Positions 45,309-54,882 of a DNA stretch of 64,000 bases are shown here, piece by piece. The notes beneath the pieces were generated by a model. That model saw only the letters and a program-made list of their open reading frames with translations, did no database searches and was not told where the DNA came from. This DNA comes from Rikenellaceae bacterium (GTDB taxonomy: Bacteria; Bacteroidota; Bacteroidia; Bacteroidales; Rikenellaceae). The translations under genes and the position numbers were made by a program. The DNA lies in contig CABJAJ010000008.1 of NCBI GenBank assembly GCA_902363575.1, forward strand, positions 67,827 to 131,826. Direction: 5' to 3'. Positions within the stretch are counted from its first letter, which is position 1. Each line of letters opens with the position of its first letter.

Positions 45309-46988
45309 TTAGAAAGACGAAGTGAGCAGCAGGCTTACCCCCGTGAAGGCGGGTTGCTCGCGGCAGACGCCGCCGGAGCAGACGAATCCCTTACGGTTAC
45401 GGCCGAAGCTGAGCTGGATGCGCGTGCGGCTCTTGGTAAAGCTGAAGCCGCCCGAAGGGTAGTGGACGGTTTTTTCCACTTGCGTTTCACCGTCCTCCTG
45501 GTAGGCGCGGTTGAAATTCATCATATCGCTGAAAAAGAAACTCCACTTCGGGGCGATGTTGAACTCCAGCAGGAACGCCAGCCAGTCCGTGCCGGCATCA
45601 TCCGCCAACACACGGTATTCCGGCCTTACATAGTCGGAGTAGAGGTACTGCAACTCGGCACGCAGCGAATAGCGGGGATTGAACTTGTAGGTGACGTCGC
45701 CCACGATGATATTGGAAGCGAAGGTGATGCCGTCGAAATCACCCGAGCCGTGCGTGGGGCTCCACTCCTGACGGGAGAGCAACAACGAGGTCTTGAGCGA
45801 GCGGTTCCACTGCCGCTCCACATCGACATTGATATCGCGCCACAGCAGGTTGGCCTTGTTATTCTGGGTATTCTCCTTGAGGGTATAATACGTCGAGAAG
45901 TTGGCATGGAGGTTCCAGTACTTGTAGCGTGCGCTTTTGTTGCGCAGCGAATAGTACACGTCCACCTGACCGCCGAGCTCCCCGTCCGGATTCACCTGGT
46001 AGGGGTTGAGGTTGGTCAGCAGGTAGGTGTACTGGCGCGTCAGGGCCGGAATGTAGTTGATCAGGTTGCCCGTCCCCTCCCCGTAAATCGAGAGCAGGGT
46101 GGCCATGTGTTCCAACCGGCGGAACGATCCCAGTACGCTGAACCCTTTGTGGCTGTATCCGAGCTCGGCCAGATAGACGTTGCCCTTGGCGACGTTGCCC
46201 TTGGCACCGACCGAAAAGAGGTCGTCCTCGCCCTTGGTCACATACTCGAAGCGGGCCGTGATGCCCTTCCAGTCGAGGTTCAACCGACCGGAATACATAT
46301 TCAGGTTGGGTCGCACCTGATCGGAAACACCCTGGTGGAGACTCTTCTCTTCGTCGATCTTCTGGAACCGGTTCACATAGCTTCCCTCGAGGGTGAACAT
46401 CGCATCCCGCAGTCCGAAGATATCGGCCAGCGAAACGCTCAGGTCAGCGCCGCGAATCCAGGAATCCTCGTAATCCATGTAAAGACGCGGACGTCCGTAA
46501 AGTCCCTTGAACTGTACGTAGTTGCCGAAATTATAGGTACCCCGGACACCTTCGAGCGAATTGTTGAAACCCAGCGCACGATCCTCGTAGCTGCGGAAGA
46601 TCAGTCCGTTGCCGAACTGGTCGTAAATGTCGCCGACCAGAATCCCGAAGTTCTCGTCCTGCCACTGCACATACTTGGAGGCGAGCTTGAAGCCGTGGAA
46701 CGCATCGGGAATTTCATTGAATCCCAGCAGCATCGGCATGTAGGCCTCCATCTGGATGCCGGCCGAAAAACGGCCGTAATTGTAGTCGAGTTTGAGGTAG
46801 TTGTTCGATCCGAACCGGTCCTCCGGAACGGCGTAGCCGGCCACATCCGTCATCTTGGCGTCGTCCACGTAATAGATGGAGTTGGTCTCGAAGCTGCCCG
46901 AGAGCTGTCCGTCGCCGAGACGGATCTGAGCGCCTGCCGAGAGCGCGCATGTCGCGCCCAAAAGCAGCAGCGTAATTTTTTTCATCAC
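45309..46988 (-). CDS. DUF6029 outer-membrane barrel protein
   Basis: 559 residues. Signal peptide (LGATCALSAGAQ) and long amphipathic beta-strand sequence ending in LLLTSSF with a terminal Phe. It corresponds to DUF6029, a family always near Omp28 and TlpA-like genes in Bacteroidetes. It likely spans the outer membrane. The start overlaps the TlpA stop by four bases. Confidence 0.85.
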   Translation of the reverse strand: MMKKITLLLLGATCALSAGAQIRLGDGQLSGSFETNSIYYVDDAKMTDVAGYAVPEDRFGSNNYLKLDYNYGRFSAGIQMEAYMPMLLGFNEIPDAFHGFKLASKYVQWQDENFGILVGDIYDQFGNGLIFRSYEDRALGFNNSLEGVRGTYNFGNYVQFKGLYGRPRLYMDYEDSWIRGADLSVSLADIFGLRDAMFTLEGSYVNRFQKIDEEKSLHQGVSDQVRPNLNMYSGRLNLDWKGITARFEYVTKGEDDLFSVGAKGNVAKGNVYLAELGYSHKGFSVLGSFRRLEHMATLLSIYGEGTGNLINYIPALTRQYTYLLTNLNPYQVNPDGELGGQVDVYYSLRNKSARYKYWNLHANFSTYYTLKENTQNNKANLLWRDINVDVERQWNRSLKTSLLLSRQEWSPTHGSGDFDGITFASNIIVGDVTYKFNPRYSLRAELQYLYSDYVRPEYRVLADDAGTDWLAFLLEFNIAPKWSFFFSDMMNFNRAYQEDGETQVEKTVHYPSGGFSFTKSRTRIQLSFGRNRKGFVCSGGVCREQPAFTGVSLLLTSSF

Positions 46989-47473
46989 TTCTGAAGCTCT
47001 TTGATTTTCTGGAAAAGCTCGTATTCGCTGCCGGGCGTGTAGCCGGAATGCGAGTAAACCACCCTACCCTCGCCGTCGATGATGTAGGATTGCGGCGTAG
47101 TCGAAACATTCATGGCACGCTTGAAGTCCTGGTTCTTGTCAAACAGCAGCACGAAGTCGTCCCAACCGAAGCCGTTGGCCATCGCGCGGGCCTTGGAAAC
47201 CGAGCGGCTGTCGTCGATGGCGACGGCCACTACGTTGAATTTGGCCACCTGGCTCCATTCGTCGAGGTGTTCGTTGATGGCGTTGAGCTCCATAATACAG
47301 GGCTTGCAGGTCGTGGACCAGAACGATACGATCATCGGCGTGCCGGCCACAAGCGACGAGGTGGTGATCGTCTCGCCCTTTTCGTTTTCGATCTTCACGT
47401 TCGGAAGGTTCTGGGCCAGGCAGGCCGAAACCGTCAATCCGACAGCGAAGAGCAGACAGATGAATTTTTTCAT
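46985..47473 (-). CDS. TlpA-like periplasmic thiol oxidoreductase
   Basis: 162 residues. Signal peptide (MKKFICLLFAVGLTVSACLAQ), then SFWSTTCKPCIMELN (CxxC active site) and TTPQSYIIDGEGRVVY (cis-Pro loop). Thiol-disulfide exchange in the periplasm. Translationally coupled to the DUF6029 gene. Confidence 0.9.
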   Translation of the reverse strand: MKKFICLLFAVGLTVSACLAQNLPNVKIENEKGETITTSSLVAGTPMIVSFWSTTCKPCIMELNAINEHLDEWSQVAKFNVVAVAIDDSRSVSKARAMANGFGWDDFVLLFDKNQDFKRAMNVSTTPQSYIIDGEGRVVYSHSGYTPGSEYELFQKIKELQK

Positions 47474-47574
47474 GGCAAAAGAGGTTTACTTTTAATCAAG
47501 GTATATATCGTTTCAAAACTCCAGGGGATCTTCCGTAAAGGAAGATCCCATAGAGTTTTTCATTCATGCATTGC

Positions 47575-50004
47575 CTATCGGTTTGCGCGTGCGAGCTTCT
47601 CGGCCAGTGCTTTCGCATTCTGGCTGAGCCGCTCTCCGGCCAGCGGCGCGGCGCTCATATCGACGCGCTTGGCCGTCAACCTGGGCGAACCGAGGTCGAG
47701 TTTAATCATCTTGCCGAGCACGGGCGCCTTCACGTTGGTGCGCAGCTCGTCCGTACGGTAACTCCGGCGGGCCTTCATGTTGGCAGTCACCTCAGGCTCA
47801 TCATAGCCCTTGGTCAGCACGATCGGGGCATTGCCGCGGAAGAGTGCCGTCATGTACCCGTTCTGGCTGTAGAACACCGACGGATAGAAGGTCTTGTCCC
47901 CGTCCACGAAAGGATTGATCGTGATGGTCTCCTTGTCCTCGGATACGGTTACCGGGAAATCGGGGGTGTTCGTCTCGGAAGTGTAGCTGCCGGTCGAACG
48001 GTATCCCATCAGGTACATCGGATTGCTCCAGTTGTTGAGGATCGGAATACGGATCGGGTCGGTCGGAACCGTCACCACGTCGCCGTCGGCGATCTGCAGG
48101 AACCACTTGGGACCGTAATCGACGAACAGGTTCTTGGTGGCTACGGCCGAGTAATTCTCGTGAATGAACAGATCCCAGGGACTCAGGTAATCCATACGAT
48201 CGTAGTAGGAAGCATAAGGATCGACCTGGAAGCCGCGGCAAACCAGCCGGTTCTTGCCTTTGTACTTCGCATTGGTGGTAATCACCATCGCTTTATACTC
48301 GGCAAACAGAGCCTGTACCTCCTCGCGGGTCTTGTTCGGATAGAGTGCGTAAACCTCCTCCGGGCAGGTCTCGGGACCGGGCTCCACGCCGTCGGCGATA
48401 GTCACCTTGAAGACGAACTCCTTACCCGCGGTGTCGGTAGCGGTAGCCGTCCAGTCGCCGAGCAGGTCCGTGAAGAGCGACGAGCTGACCGGAGCGTCGG
48501 GCGTATCCGAAAGCGACGTTGCTTCGCAATGACCCTCGCCCATGGTCTCCTCCGAGTTGACCAGACCGACTACGAGCACGAACTCAGTCTCTTCCTCCGT
48601 ATCGAAAGCGATATTGAGTCCTTCGCTGCTGTTGACCATGTCCGCACCGGCAGAACCGAGATCCTGGCCGTACTGATCGAGCACATCCGCGTAAGTCGCG
48701 CCCTGGTTGAGAATCTTCGTCCACTCGGACTTGGTGTTGAACACATAGAGGGCCTTGTCGGCATCCCCGTTGGGGGCCTTGATGTTGAACCAGGTCTTGA
48801 ATGCGGAGTTCTCGCCCTCCGGATTGTCGATATGCGTGACGACAACCACAGGGGCGGGCATCGTCGCCTGGATCGGAGTGAAGTCCGTACGAACCATGAT
48901 CTGCTTGGTGATATCCTCCTCCAGACCGACGGTGATAAACGAGTACTCGATGCCTTCGAGCAGCACCTTGTCCCATGCATACAGTCCGGGCTCCACGCCG
49001 GAAAGCGTGTTGAGCTGGCCGTTCAACGCCATGGCCTGCATACCCTTCTCACCGACCTCTTCGATATAGGAATCGATCTCGGGCTTGGTGCCGAACAGGC
49101 AGCCGTAACCGGCGATCTCCTCGTCGGGCTCGATATAGATTTCGACCGAACGGGTCGTCAGAGAGGCCAGCTCCACGTTGACACTGTACTGCGAAGGAAT
49201 GGCGTCGCCGGCATTGACCTTCTCGGTCTGCTGGAAACCGTACCATTTGATGCGGTTGTCCTCGTCGGCTTCATAGTCCACTTCGCCATAATTGCCCTCT
49301 TCATCGCACTCGGCGATCATCAGGCGGAAGCACTGACCGGGCATGATCTCCCAGTTGTAAGCCCATTCGGGATCCTCGTCGGGATCGACGACCTCGCCGT
49401 GTTTGTACGTAATCGTCTGCGGACCCTTATACATGAGGCCGGTGCAGATAAAGTCGAAATCGCCCATTCCGAACTGCTCGGACATCGATTTGGCAATCAT
49501 CCAGTCGGTTATGGCGATCTTATAGTACGTATCCGCCGAAACTTCGATATGGAACGAGATGTAATCGGGTCCCAGGTCGGTGATGGTGAACAGCTCCGTG
49601 TAATTCGTCGTGGTGAAATCCAGGTCCACCACATCGGCGAACTGGTCCTCCACCTTGTAAGCGAAGTAAACCGTGTATTCCGTAGCGGCCTCGAGACCGG
49701 TGATGTTGAGCTTGTTCACACCGTCGGTGAGGGACTCTACCTTACCGGTGGCATAAATCGTCGTTGCGGAGGGAGCCTGCGCATCGGCCTCGGCGACAAT
49801 GTACGCATACTCGGGGATGGCAGCCGTGGTGAGCGTTATCTCCGCATCGTTGATGCCGACCGTACCCAATTTGACCTCGAAAGAGGGTTCAACCACAGGG
49901 GGGGGGAGAATCTCATCTTCAACTTTGTCATCAGAACATCCGGTGAATCCGACTCCGGTCAAAGCCAGAGCGAACGCAACGAAAAAACCAAAAAGATGTT
50001 TCAT
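47575..50004 (-). CDS. Large surface lipoprotein with Fn3-like N-terminal domain
   Basis: 809 residues. Lipobox TGVGFTGC then SDDKVEDE, an acidic surface-export tag. Residues 40-135 look like a fibronectin type III fold (LNITGLEAATEYTVYFAYKV). The rest is acidic, aromatic-rich and beta-like with no recognised domain. The next gene on this strand is TlpA, 101 bases away, so the group may share transcription. Candidate carbohydrate- or protein-binding surface protein of unknown ligand. Confidence 0.72.
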   Translation of the reverse strand: MKHLFGFFVAFALALTGVGFTGCSDDKVEDEILPPPVVEPSFEVKLGTVGINDAEITLTTAAIPEYAYIVAEADAQAPSATTIYATGKVESLTDGVNKLNITGLEAATEYTVYFAYKVEDQFADVVDLDFTTTNYTELFTITDLGPDYISFHIEVSADTYYKIAITDWMIAKSMSEQFGMGDFDFICTGLMYKGPQTITYKHGEVVDPDEDPEWAYNWEIMPGQCFRLMIAECDEEGNYGEVDYEADEDNRIKWYGFQQTEKVNAGDAIPSQYSVNVELASLTTRSVEIYIEPDEEIAGYGCLFGTKPEIDSYIEEVGEKGMQAMALNGQLNTLSGVEPGLYAWDKVLLEGIEYSFITVGLEEDITKQIMVRTDFTPIQATMPAPVVVVTHIDNPEGENSAFKTWFNIKAPNGDADKALYVFNTKSEWTKILNQGATYADVLDQYGQDLGSAGADMVNSSEGLNIAFDTEEETEFVLVVGLVNSEETMGEGHCEATSLSDTPDAPVSSSLFTDLLGDWTATATDTAGKEFVFKVTIADGVEPGPETCPEEVYALYPNKTREEVQALFAEYKAMVITTNAKYKGKNRLVCRGFQVDPYASYYDRMDYLSPWDLFIHENYSAVATKNLFVDYGPKWFLQIADGDVVTVPTDPIRIPILNNWSNPMYLMGYRSTGSYTSETNTPDFPVTVSEDKETITINPFVDGDKTFYPSVFYSQNGYMTALFRGNAPIVLTKGYDEPEVTANMKARRSYRTDELRTNVKAPVLGKMIKLDLGSPRLTAKRVDMSAAPLAGERLSQNAKALAEKLARANR

Positions 50005-50376
50005 GTAAAAAATTTTAAATTAAGTAAGTGTTAAAATGGTGTTTCGTAAAAACTCGGCATAAATATAGATAAAAAATATGGAATATCGATCATTTTTTTA
50101 AGAGAAAACCACCGTTTCCTTTATAAACTGTAAGCAATCGCCCCACTCAACCCACTTGCTGTCAATCGGATAAAGCACCTGACGAAGCACGTGTGAAATC
50201 GCAAATTTTTTTATCTATTTTTCTAATTGCGACCCGATTATCCGTCTGCGGCTCCGGCGACGGGCTGTCCCCGAACGATATGGCACACAACGAAGTCCGA
50301 GCGTTGCATGACAGACCGGACAGCGCAGCCCGGCCGGAAGCGGATTCGGGCCGGGCTGCGAGGTCGCACGCCGCGT
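50005..50376. other. Gap of about 370 bases without a gene
   Basis: The part near 50060-50100 is AT-rich and contains a minus-strand TATATTTA-like element that could drive the 809-residue lipoprotein gene. No RNA gene or conserved frame was seen. Confidence 0.5.
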
Positions 50377-50934
50377 TCACACCGTCATGATCTCCTTCTC
50401 CTTCCGATCGAGCGATGCGTCGATGAGCTTCGAGAATTTTTCGGTCATCTTCTGCGCCTGCGTCTCCCCGTCCTTCGCCTCGTCCTCGGGCATCCCCTCC
50501 TTCTGGGCCTTCTTGAAGGACTCAACCGCATCGCGCCGTGCATTGCGCAGGCTGATGCGGGCCGTTTCGGCCTCCTGCCGCACCTGTTTCACCAGGTCGC
50601 GGCGGCGCTCCTCCGTCAGAGGCGGAATGGAGAGCCGGATCTGCTCGCCGTTATTGGAAGGGGTAAGACCGATATTGGAGTCGAGAATCGCTTTCTCGAT
50701 CAACCGGATCATATTCCGGTCCCACGGCTGGATGAGAATGGTTTTCGCATCGGGCACCGTCACGCTCGCGACGCCCGACACGGGGGTCTGGGAACCGTAG
50801 TAGTCCACCATCACGCCGTTGAGCGCATGGGGGGACGCTTTGCCGGCCCGCACGTTGAGCAACTCTTCCTCGAGGTGGTCCAAAGCCCGCTGCATTCGGT
50901 CAGAGGCTTCGTTCATAATGCTTTTGGTATCCAT
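50377..50934 (-). CDS. frr: Ribosome recycling factor
   Basis: 185 residues. RVRAGKASPHALNGVMVDYY-type N-terminal domain (here LNVRAGKASPHALNGV), IQPWDRNMIRLIEKAI, IRLSIPPLTEERRRDL and KAQKEGMPEDEAK match RRF throughout. It splits post-termination ribosomes with EF-G. Downstream of pyrH with a thioredoxin gene in between. Confidence 0.97.
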   Translation of the reverse strand: MDTKSIMNEASDRMQRALDHLEEELLNVRAGKASPHALNGVMVDYYGSQTPVSGVASVTVPDAKTILIQPWDRNMIRLIEKAILDSNIGLTPSNNGEQIRLSIPPLTEERRRDLVKQVRQEAETARISLRNARRDAVESFKKAQKEGMPEDEAKDGETQAQKMTEKFSKLIDASLDRKEKEIMTV

Positions 50935-50945
50935 ATATGATGCGT

Positions 50946-51602
50946 TTATTGTTGCTTGTCAAGGCTCTTCCGGATGGTTTCCACCAATGCGTCGAACTCC
51001 TCCGGTTCGTATCCGGTGGTCGCGACGATCACCCGACCGTCGGGGCCTACCAGGAAATTGCGGGGAATGAAGTTGGTCGCATACATTTTATATATGGTCT
51101 GCTCGGGATCGAGCCCCATCGGGAAGCGGTAACCCGTCTGTTCGCGGAAACGGGCTACCGTCTCGCGCGTCTCACCCCGGGATATGGGCAGAAAGACGAA
51201 GTCGCGTCCCTCGAAGCGGTCGATCAGCTCCGCCTGCACGCGGGTGAGCTCCTCGCGGCACGGCGGACACCAGGTGGCCCAGAAATTTACCAGCACCGTT
51301 TTGCCGCGCAAATCCGAAAGCCGCACGCTGCCGCCGTCGAAAAGCGACACCGTGAAATCGGGGGCCGCATCGCCGGCCCGCACCAGCGTTGCGGCGGCAG
51401 CTTGTGCCGCCTCATCCAGCGGGTCGGCTTCGGCCGTAGCGTCGGGCAGCACCTCGGGCTGCGGCTCCGCAAGTTCCGTGTCGGCGACGGCGCGGGCTTC
51501 GCGACGCTGCTCCCCGTCGGGCAGCAACCAGACGAGCAGGGCCACGCCCGCCGCCAGGACGAGCAGAATCCATAATGTTCCGTTGCGTTTTTTTGCTGTC
51601 AT
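50946..51602 (-). CDS. TlpA/ResA-like membrane-anchored thioredoxin
   Basis: 218 residues. An N-terminal membrane helix (about 9-26) is followed by an acidic Ala/Glu linker and a redoxin domain with APDFTVSLFDGG, NFWATWCPPCREELT (CxxC) and YEPEEFDALV. It is expected in the periplasm, anchored to the inner membrane. It lies one base after pyrH and 11 bases before frr, an unusual insertion in a translation-linked operon. Confidence 0.9.
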   Translation of the reverse strand: MTAKKRNGTLWILLVLAAGVALLVWLLPDGEQRREARAVADTELAEPQPEVLPDATAEADPLDEAAQAAAATLVRAGDAAPDFTVSLFDGGSVRLSDLRGKTVLVNFWATWCPPCREELTRVQAELIDRFEGRDFVFLPISRGETRETVARFREQTGYRFPMGLDPEQTIYKMYATNFIPRNFLVGPDGRVIVATTGYEPEEFDALVETIRKSLDKQQ

Positions 51603-51603
51603 G

Positions 51604-52317
51604 CTATTCCATTTTTACACGTGTGCCGATCCGTTCGCCCGCCAGCACCCGCTCCAGGTTGCCGGGGGTATCCATGTCGAAGACGACGATCTCCAGGCCG
51701 TTTTCGCGGCACAAGGTGAAAGCCGTCATATCCATCACCTTCAGATTAAGACGATAGACCTCGCCGAAAGTAATCTCGTCGAACCTGACGGCCGCCGGGT
51801 CCTTTTCGGGATCGGCCGTATAGACCCCGTCCACGCGGGTGCCCTTGAGCAGCACGTCCGCCTCGATCTCGATGCCGCGCAGGGCCGACGCCGAGTCGGT
51901 GGAGAAATAGGGGTTCGACGTCCCGCCGCCGATGATGACCACCTCGCCCGCCTCCAGACACTCGAGCGCACGCGCCTTGGAGTAATACTCCCCGATGGGC
52001 TCCATGCGGATCGAGGTGAGCACCCGTGCACGCACACCCTGCTGCTCGAGGGCCGACTGCAGGGCCAGTGAATTGATTACGGTGGCCAGCATGCCCATCT
52101 GGTCCCCCCTCACGCGGTCGAAACCCCGGCCGGCCCCCTGCAATCCGCGGAAGATGTTTCCGCCGCCGATCACGATGCCCACCTGCACGCCCGACCGGAC
52201 GGCCGCGGCGATCTGGGCGGCATAGGAGCGCAGTACGTCGGTCGAAAGACCGTAGCCGCAGGAGCCCTGTAACGACTCCCCGCTGAGCTTGAGCAGTATT
52301 CTTTGGTATTTGGTCAT
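51604..52317 (-). CDS. pyrH: Uridylate kinase
   Basis: 237 residues from MTKYQRILLKLSGESL. GIVIGGGNIFRG, RGDQMGMLATVIN, GGGTSNPYFSTDSA and LKGTRVDGVYTADP are bacterial PyrH blocks. It phosphorylates UMP to UDP. A TATCTTCG element on the minus strand at about 52350 fits its promoter. Divergent from dxs. Confidence 0.97.
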   Translation of the reverse strand: MTKYQRILLKLSGESLQGSCGYGLSTDVLRSYAAQIAAAVRSGVQVGIVIGGGNIFRGLQGAGRGFDRVRGDQMGMLATVINSLALQSALEQQGVRARVLTSIRMEPIGEYYSKARALECLEAGEVVIIGGGTSNPYFSTDSASALRGIEIEADVLLKGTRVDGVYTADPEKDPAAVRFDEITFGEVYRLNLKVMDMTAFTLCRENGLEIVVFDMDTPGNLERVLAGERIGTRVKME

Positions 52318-52389
52318 GGAACAAAAAGTGTCAATCGGGTTTGTTTTGCGAAGATACGCATTTTTTGTCAAATATTGATGGATAATCGC

Positions 52390-52397
52390 TATCTTTG
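52390..52397 (+). promoter_or_regulatory. -7 element at the start of dxs
   Basis: TATCTTTG ends only seven bases before the ATG at 52405, so the transcript would have almost no leader. Confidence 0.55.
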
Positions 52398-52404
52398 CGT
52401 AACT

Positions 52405-54282
52405 ATGGTGCTGACGGAATACACGCTGCTCGGGCGGATCGATTCGCCCGACGACCTGAAAAAGCTCTCGCTGGAGGAGCTGCGCGCCTATTGCGACGAG
52501 CTGCGCGGCTACATCATCCAGCAGTGTGCGACCAACCCCGGACACCTGGCCTCGAGCCTGGGGACGGTGGAGCTTTCGGCCGCGCTGCATTACGTATTCC
52601 GTACGCCCGACGACAAGATCGTATGGGATGTGGGTCACCAGACTTACGCCCACAAGATCATCACCGGCCGCCGCGAGGCTTTCGCCTCCAAACGCCGGCT
52701 GGGGGGCATCAGCGGATTCCCCCGTATGGACGAAAGCCCCTACGACGCATTCGGCGGCGGCCATTCGTCGGTTTCGATCTCGGCGGCGTTCGGCATGGCC
52801 AAGGCGGCCGAGCTGCGGGGCGAGCGGCGTCAGGTGGTGGCCGTCATCGGCGACGGCGCCATGACCGGGGGGCTGGCTTTCGAGGGGCTCAACAACGCGG
52901 GGGCCAGCAAACGGACCAACCTGCTGGTGATCCTCAATGACAACAACATGGCCATCGACCAGGCGACGGGGGCCCTCAAAAACTACCTGCTCAAAATTTC
53001 CACCTCGGTGCGGTACAACCGGCTCAAACGCCGCGTCTGGCGGGCGTTTTCCCACGTTCCGCCCCTGCTGCACCTCTGCCAGAAGACGGGCAACGCCGTC
53101 AAACAGGGGTTGCTCAAGAACAGCAACCTGTTCGAAAGCCTCAACTTCCGTTACTTCGGCCCCGTGGACGGCCACAACCTCAAGGAGCTGGTGCGCGTGC
53201 TCGCGGCCCTGCGCGACATCGACGGCCCCAAGCTGCTGCACGTGATGACCGTCAAGGGTAAAGGCTACCTGCCCGCCGAGCACGACCAGTCGGTGTGGCA
53301 CGCCCCCGGGAAATTCGACCCCTCCACCGGCCGACGGCTCTCGGGCGGCGCCGGCGCCGCCCGCTACCAGGACGTGTTCGGCGAAACCCTGGTGGAGCTC
53401 GCCCGGCAGGACCCCCGCGTGGTCGGGATCACGCCCGCCATGCCGTCGGGCTGCTCGATGAACCTGCTCATGCGCGAGATGCCCGACCGCTGTTTCGACG
53501 TGGGCATCGCCGAGGGGCATGCCGTGACGTTCTCGGCCGGCCTGGCCGCGGCAGGGATGCGCCCGTTCTGCAACATCTACTCCACCTTCATGCAGCGGGC
53601 TTACGACAACGTGATTCACGACGTCGCCCTGCAACGTCTGCCCGTCGTGCTGTGCCTCGACCGGGGCGGATTGGTCGGCGAGGACGGGGCGACCCACCAC
53701 GGAGCGTTCGACCTGGCCTATTTCGGGCCGATTCCCAATCTGATCGTGGCCGCGCCGATGGACGAAGCGGAGCTTCGGAACCTATTATATACGGCCTTGC
53801 TCACGGAGCAGCCCTTTGTCATCCGCTATCCGCGCGGCCGGGGTGCGGGGGTGTCCTGGCGGGGCATACCTTTCGAGCAACTGCCCCCGGGCCGGGGCCG
53901 CCGCCTGCACGAAGGCCGCGACGTGGCCGTACTGAGCATCGGCACGATCGGCAACTTCGCCGCCGCAGCCGTCGCACGGGCCGAAGCGGAGGGGCTGAGC
54001 GTGGCCCATTACGACCTGCGCTACTGCAAGCCCCTCGACCTGGAGCTGCTCCACGAGGTCGGCCGCTCGTTCCGCAGCGTGGTGACCGTCGAGGACGGCG
54101 CAGTCTGCGGAGGCGTCGGACAGGCCGTCACGGCCTTCTTCAATGCACACGGCTATCCGGTTCGGGTACGCTCGCTGGGCATCGGCGATACGTTCGTAGA
54201 ACACGGCACGCCCGACGAACTCTACGCCCTGTGCGGCTACGACGCCGAAGGCATTTATCATGCGCTGAAAAGTTTCCGCTAA
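52405..54282 (+). CDS. dxs: 1-deoxy-D-xylulose-5-phosphate synthase
   Basis: 625 residues. QTYAHKIITGRR, GGHSSVSISAAFGMA, GDGAMTGGLAFEGLNNAG (thiamine diphosphate site), NDNNMAID and DRGGLVGEDGATHHGAFDL are DXS hallmarks. It condenses pyruvate with glyceraldehyde-3-phosphate, the first step of the MEP isoprenoid route. The start at 52405 fits the family; an upstream frame extension does not. Confidence 0.97.
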   Translation: MVLTEYTLLGRIDSPDDLKKLSLEELRAYCDELRGYIIQQCATNPGHLASSLGTVELSAALHYVFRTPDDKIVWDVGHQTYAHKIITGRREAFASKRRLGGISGFPRMDESPYDAFGGGHSSVSISAAFGMAKAAELRGERRQVVAVIGDGAMTGGLAFEGLNNAGASKRTNLLVILNDNNMAIDQATGALKNYLLKISTSVRYNRLKRRVWRAFSHVPPLLHLCQKTGNAVKQGLLKNSNLFESLNFRYFGPVDGHNLKELVRVLAALRDIDGPKLLHVMTVKGKGYLPAEHDQSVWHAPGKFDPSTGRRLSGGAGAARYQDVFGETLVELARQDPRVVGITPAMPSGCSMNLLMREMPDRCFDVGIAEGHAVTFSAGLAAAGMRPFCNIYSTFMQRAYDNVIHDVALQRLPVVLCLDRGGLVGEDGATHHGAFDLAYFGPIPNLIVAAPMDEAELRNLLYTALLTEQPFVIRYPRGRGAGVSWRGIPFEQLPPGRGRRLHEGRDVAVLSIGTIGNFAAAAVARAEAEGLSVAHYDLRYCKPLDLELLHEVGRSFRSVVTVEDGAVCGGVGQAVTAFFNAHGYPVRVRSLGIGDTFVEHGTPDELYALCGYDAEGIYHALKSFR

Positions 54283-54330
54283 TCCCCTTTGCGGCATAAA
54301 AAATGCGATTCGACGCCCCAAAAACAAGGG

Positions 54331-54861
54331 GTGAAAATCGTGTTCGTATTAGTTGTGATTGCCTTGCTGATCGTGGGCGCCGTATATGGAATGGGGACGG
54401 ACAGCATCGACCGCCATACCGTCAAATCGTTGGACATCAATCGTTATATGGGCGATTGGTATGAAATCGCGCGTTACGACCACCCCTTCGAGCGGGGGCT
54501 GGTGGAGGTGAAAGCGACCTACCGCATGGCGGCCGACGGACGGATCGAAGTCGTCAATTGCGGCATCGACTATCGCACCGAACGAAGCCGCATCGCACAC
54601 GGCCGCGCCAAGCTCACCCCGATACAGGGTAAGCTGCGGGTTTCGTTCTTCTGGTTCTTCTATTCCGACTACAACGTGATGGAGCTGGACAGGGATTACC
54701 GCTGGGCAGTGGTCGGAAGCCGCTCGAATAAGCACCTGTGGATTCTCGCGCGCGACCCCGTGCTGCCGGGACGCACGCTCAACCATATTTTACAACTCGT
54801 GGAGCGCCGGGGCTACCGCTCCGGCCGGCTGCTTTTCGTCGAACAGCAACGCCGCTCCTGA
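54331..54861 (+). CDS. Lipocalin-family protein (Blc-like), membrane-anchored
   Basis: 176 residues from a GTG at 54331; a TTG at 54289 would add 14 residues and there is no ATG. An N-terminal membrane helix (IVFVLVVIALLIVGAVYG) precedes the lipocalin GDWYEIARYDHPFERGL and RWAVVGSRSNKHLWILAR. Blc-type lipocalins bind lipids in the periplasm. It is 48 bases after dxs and tail-to-tail with recR. Confidence 0.85.
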   Translation: MKIVFVLVVIALLIVGAVYGMGTDSIDRHTVKSLDINRYMGDWYEIARYDHPFERGLVEVKATYRMAADGRIEVVNCGIDYRTERSRIAHGRAKLTPIQGKLRVSFFWFFYSDYNVMELDRDYRWAVVGSRSNKHLWILARDPVLPGRTLNHILQLVERRGYRSGRLLFVEQQRRS

Positions 54862-54882
54862 AATGGGGGACGCAAGGCGCCG

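Noticed and set aside
47566..50034. An 822-codon plus-strand frame
   Set aside because: Antisense to the 809-residue lipoprotein with a clear lipobox; its composition (His/Arg/Val-rich) is that of a shadow frame.
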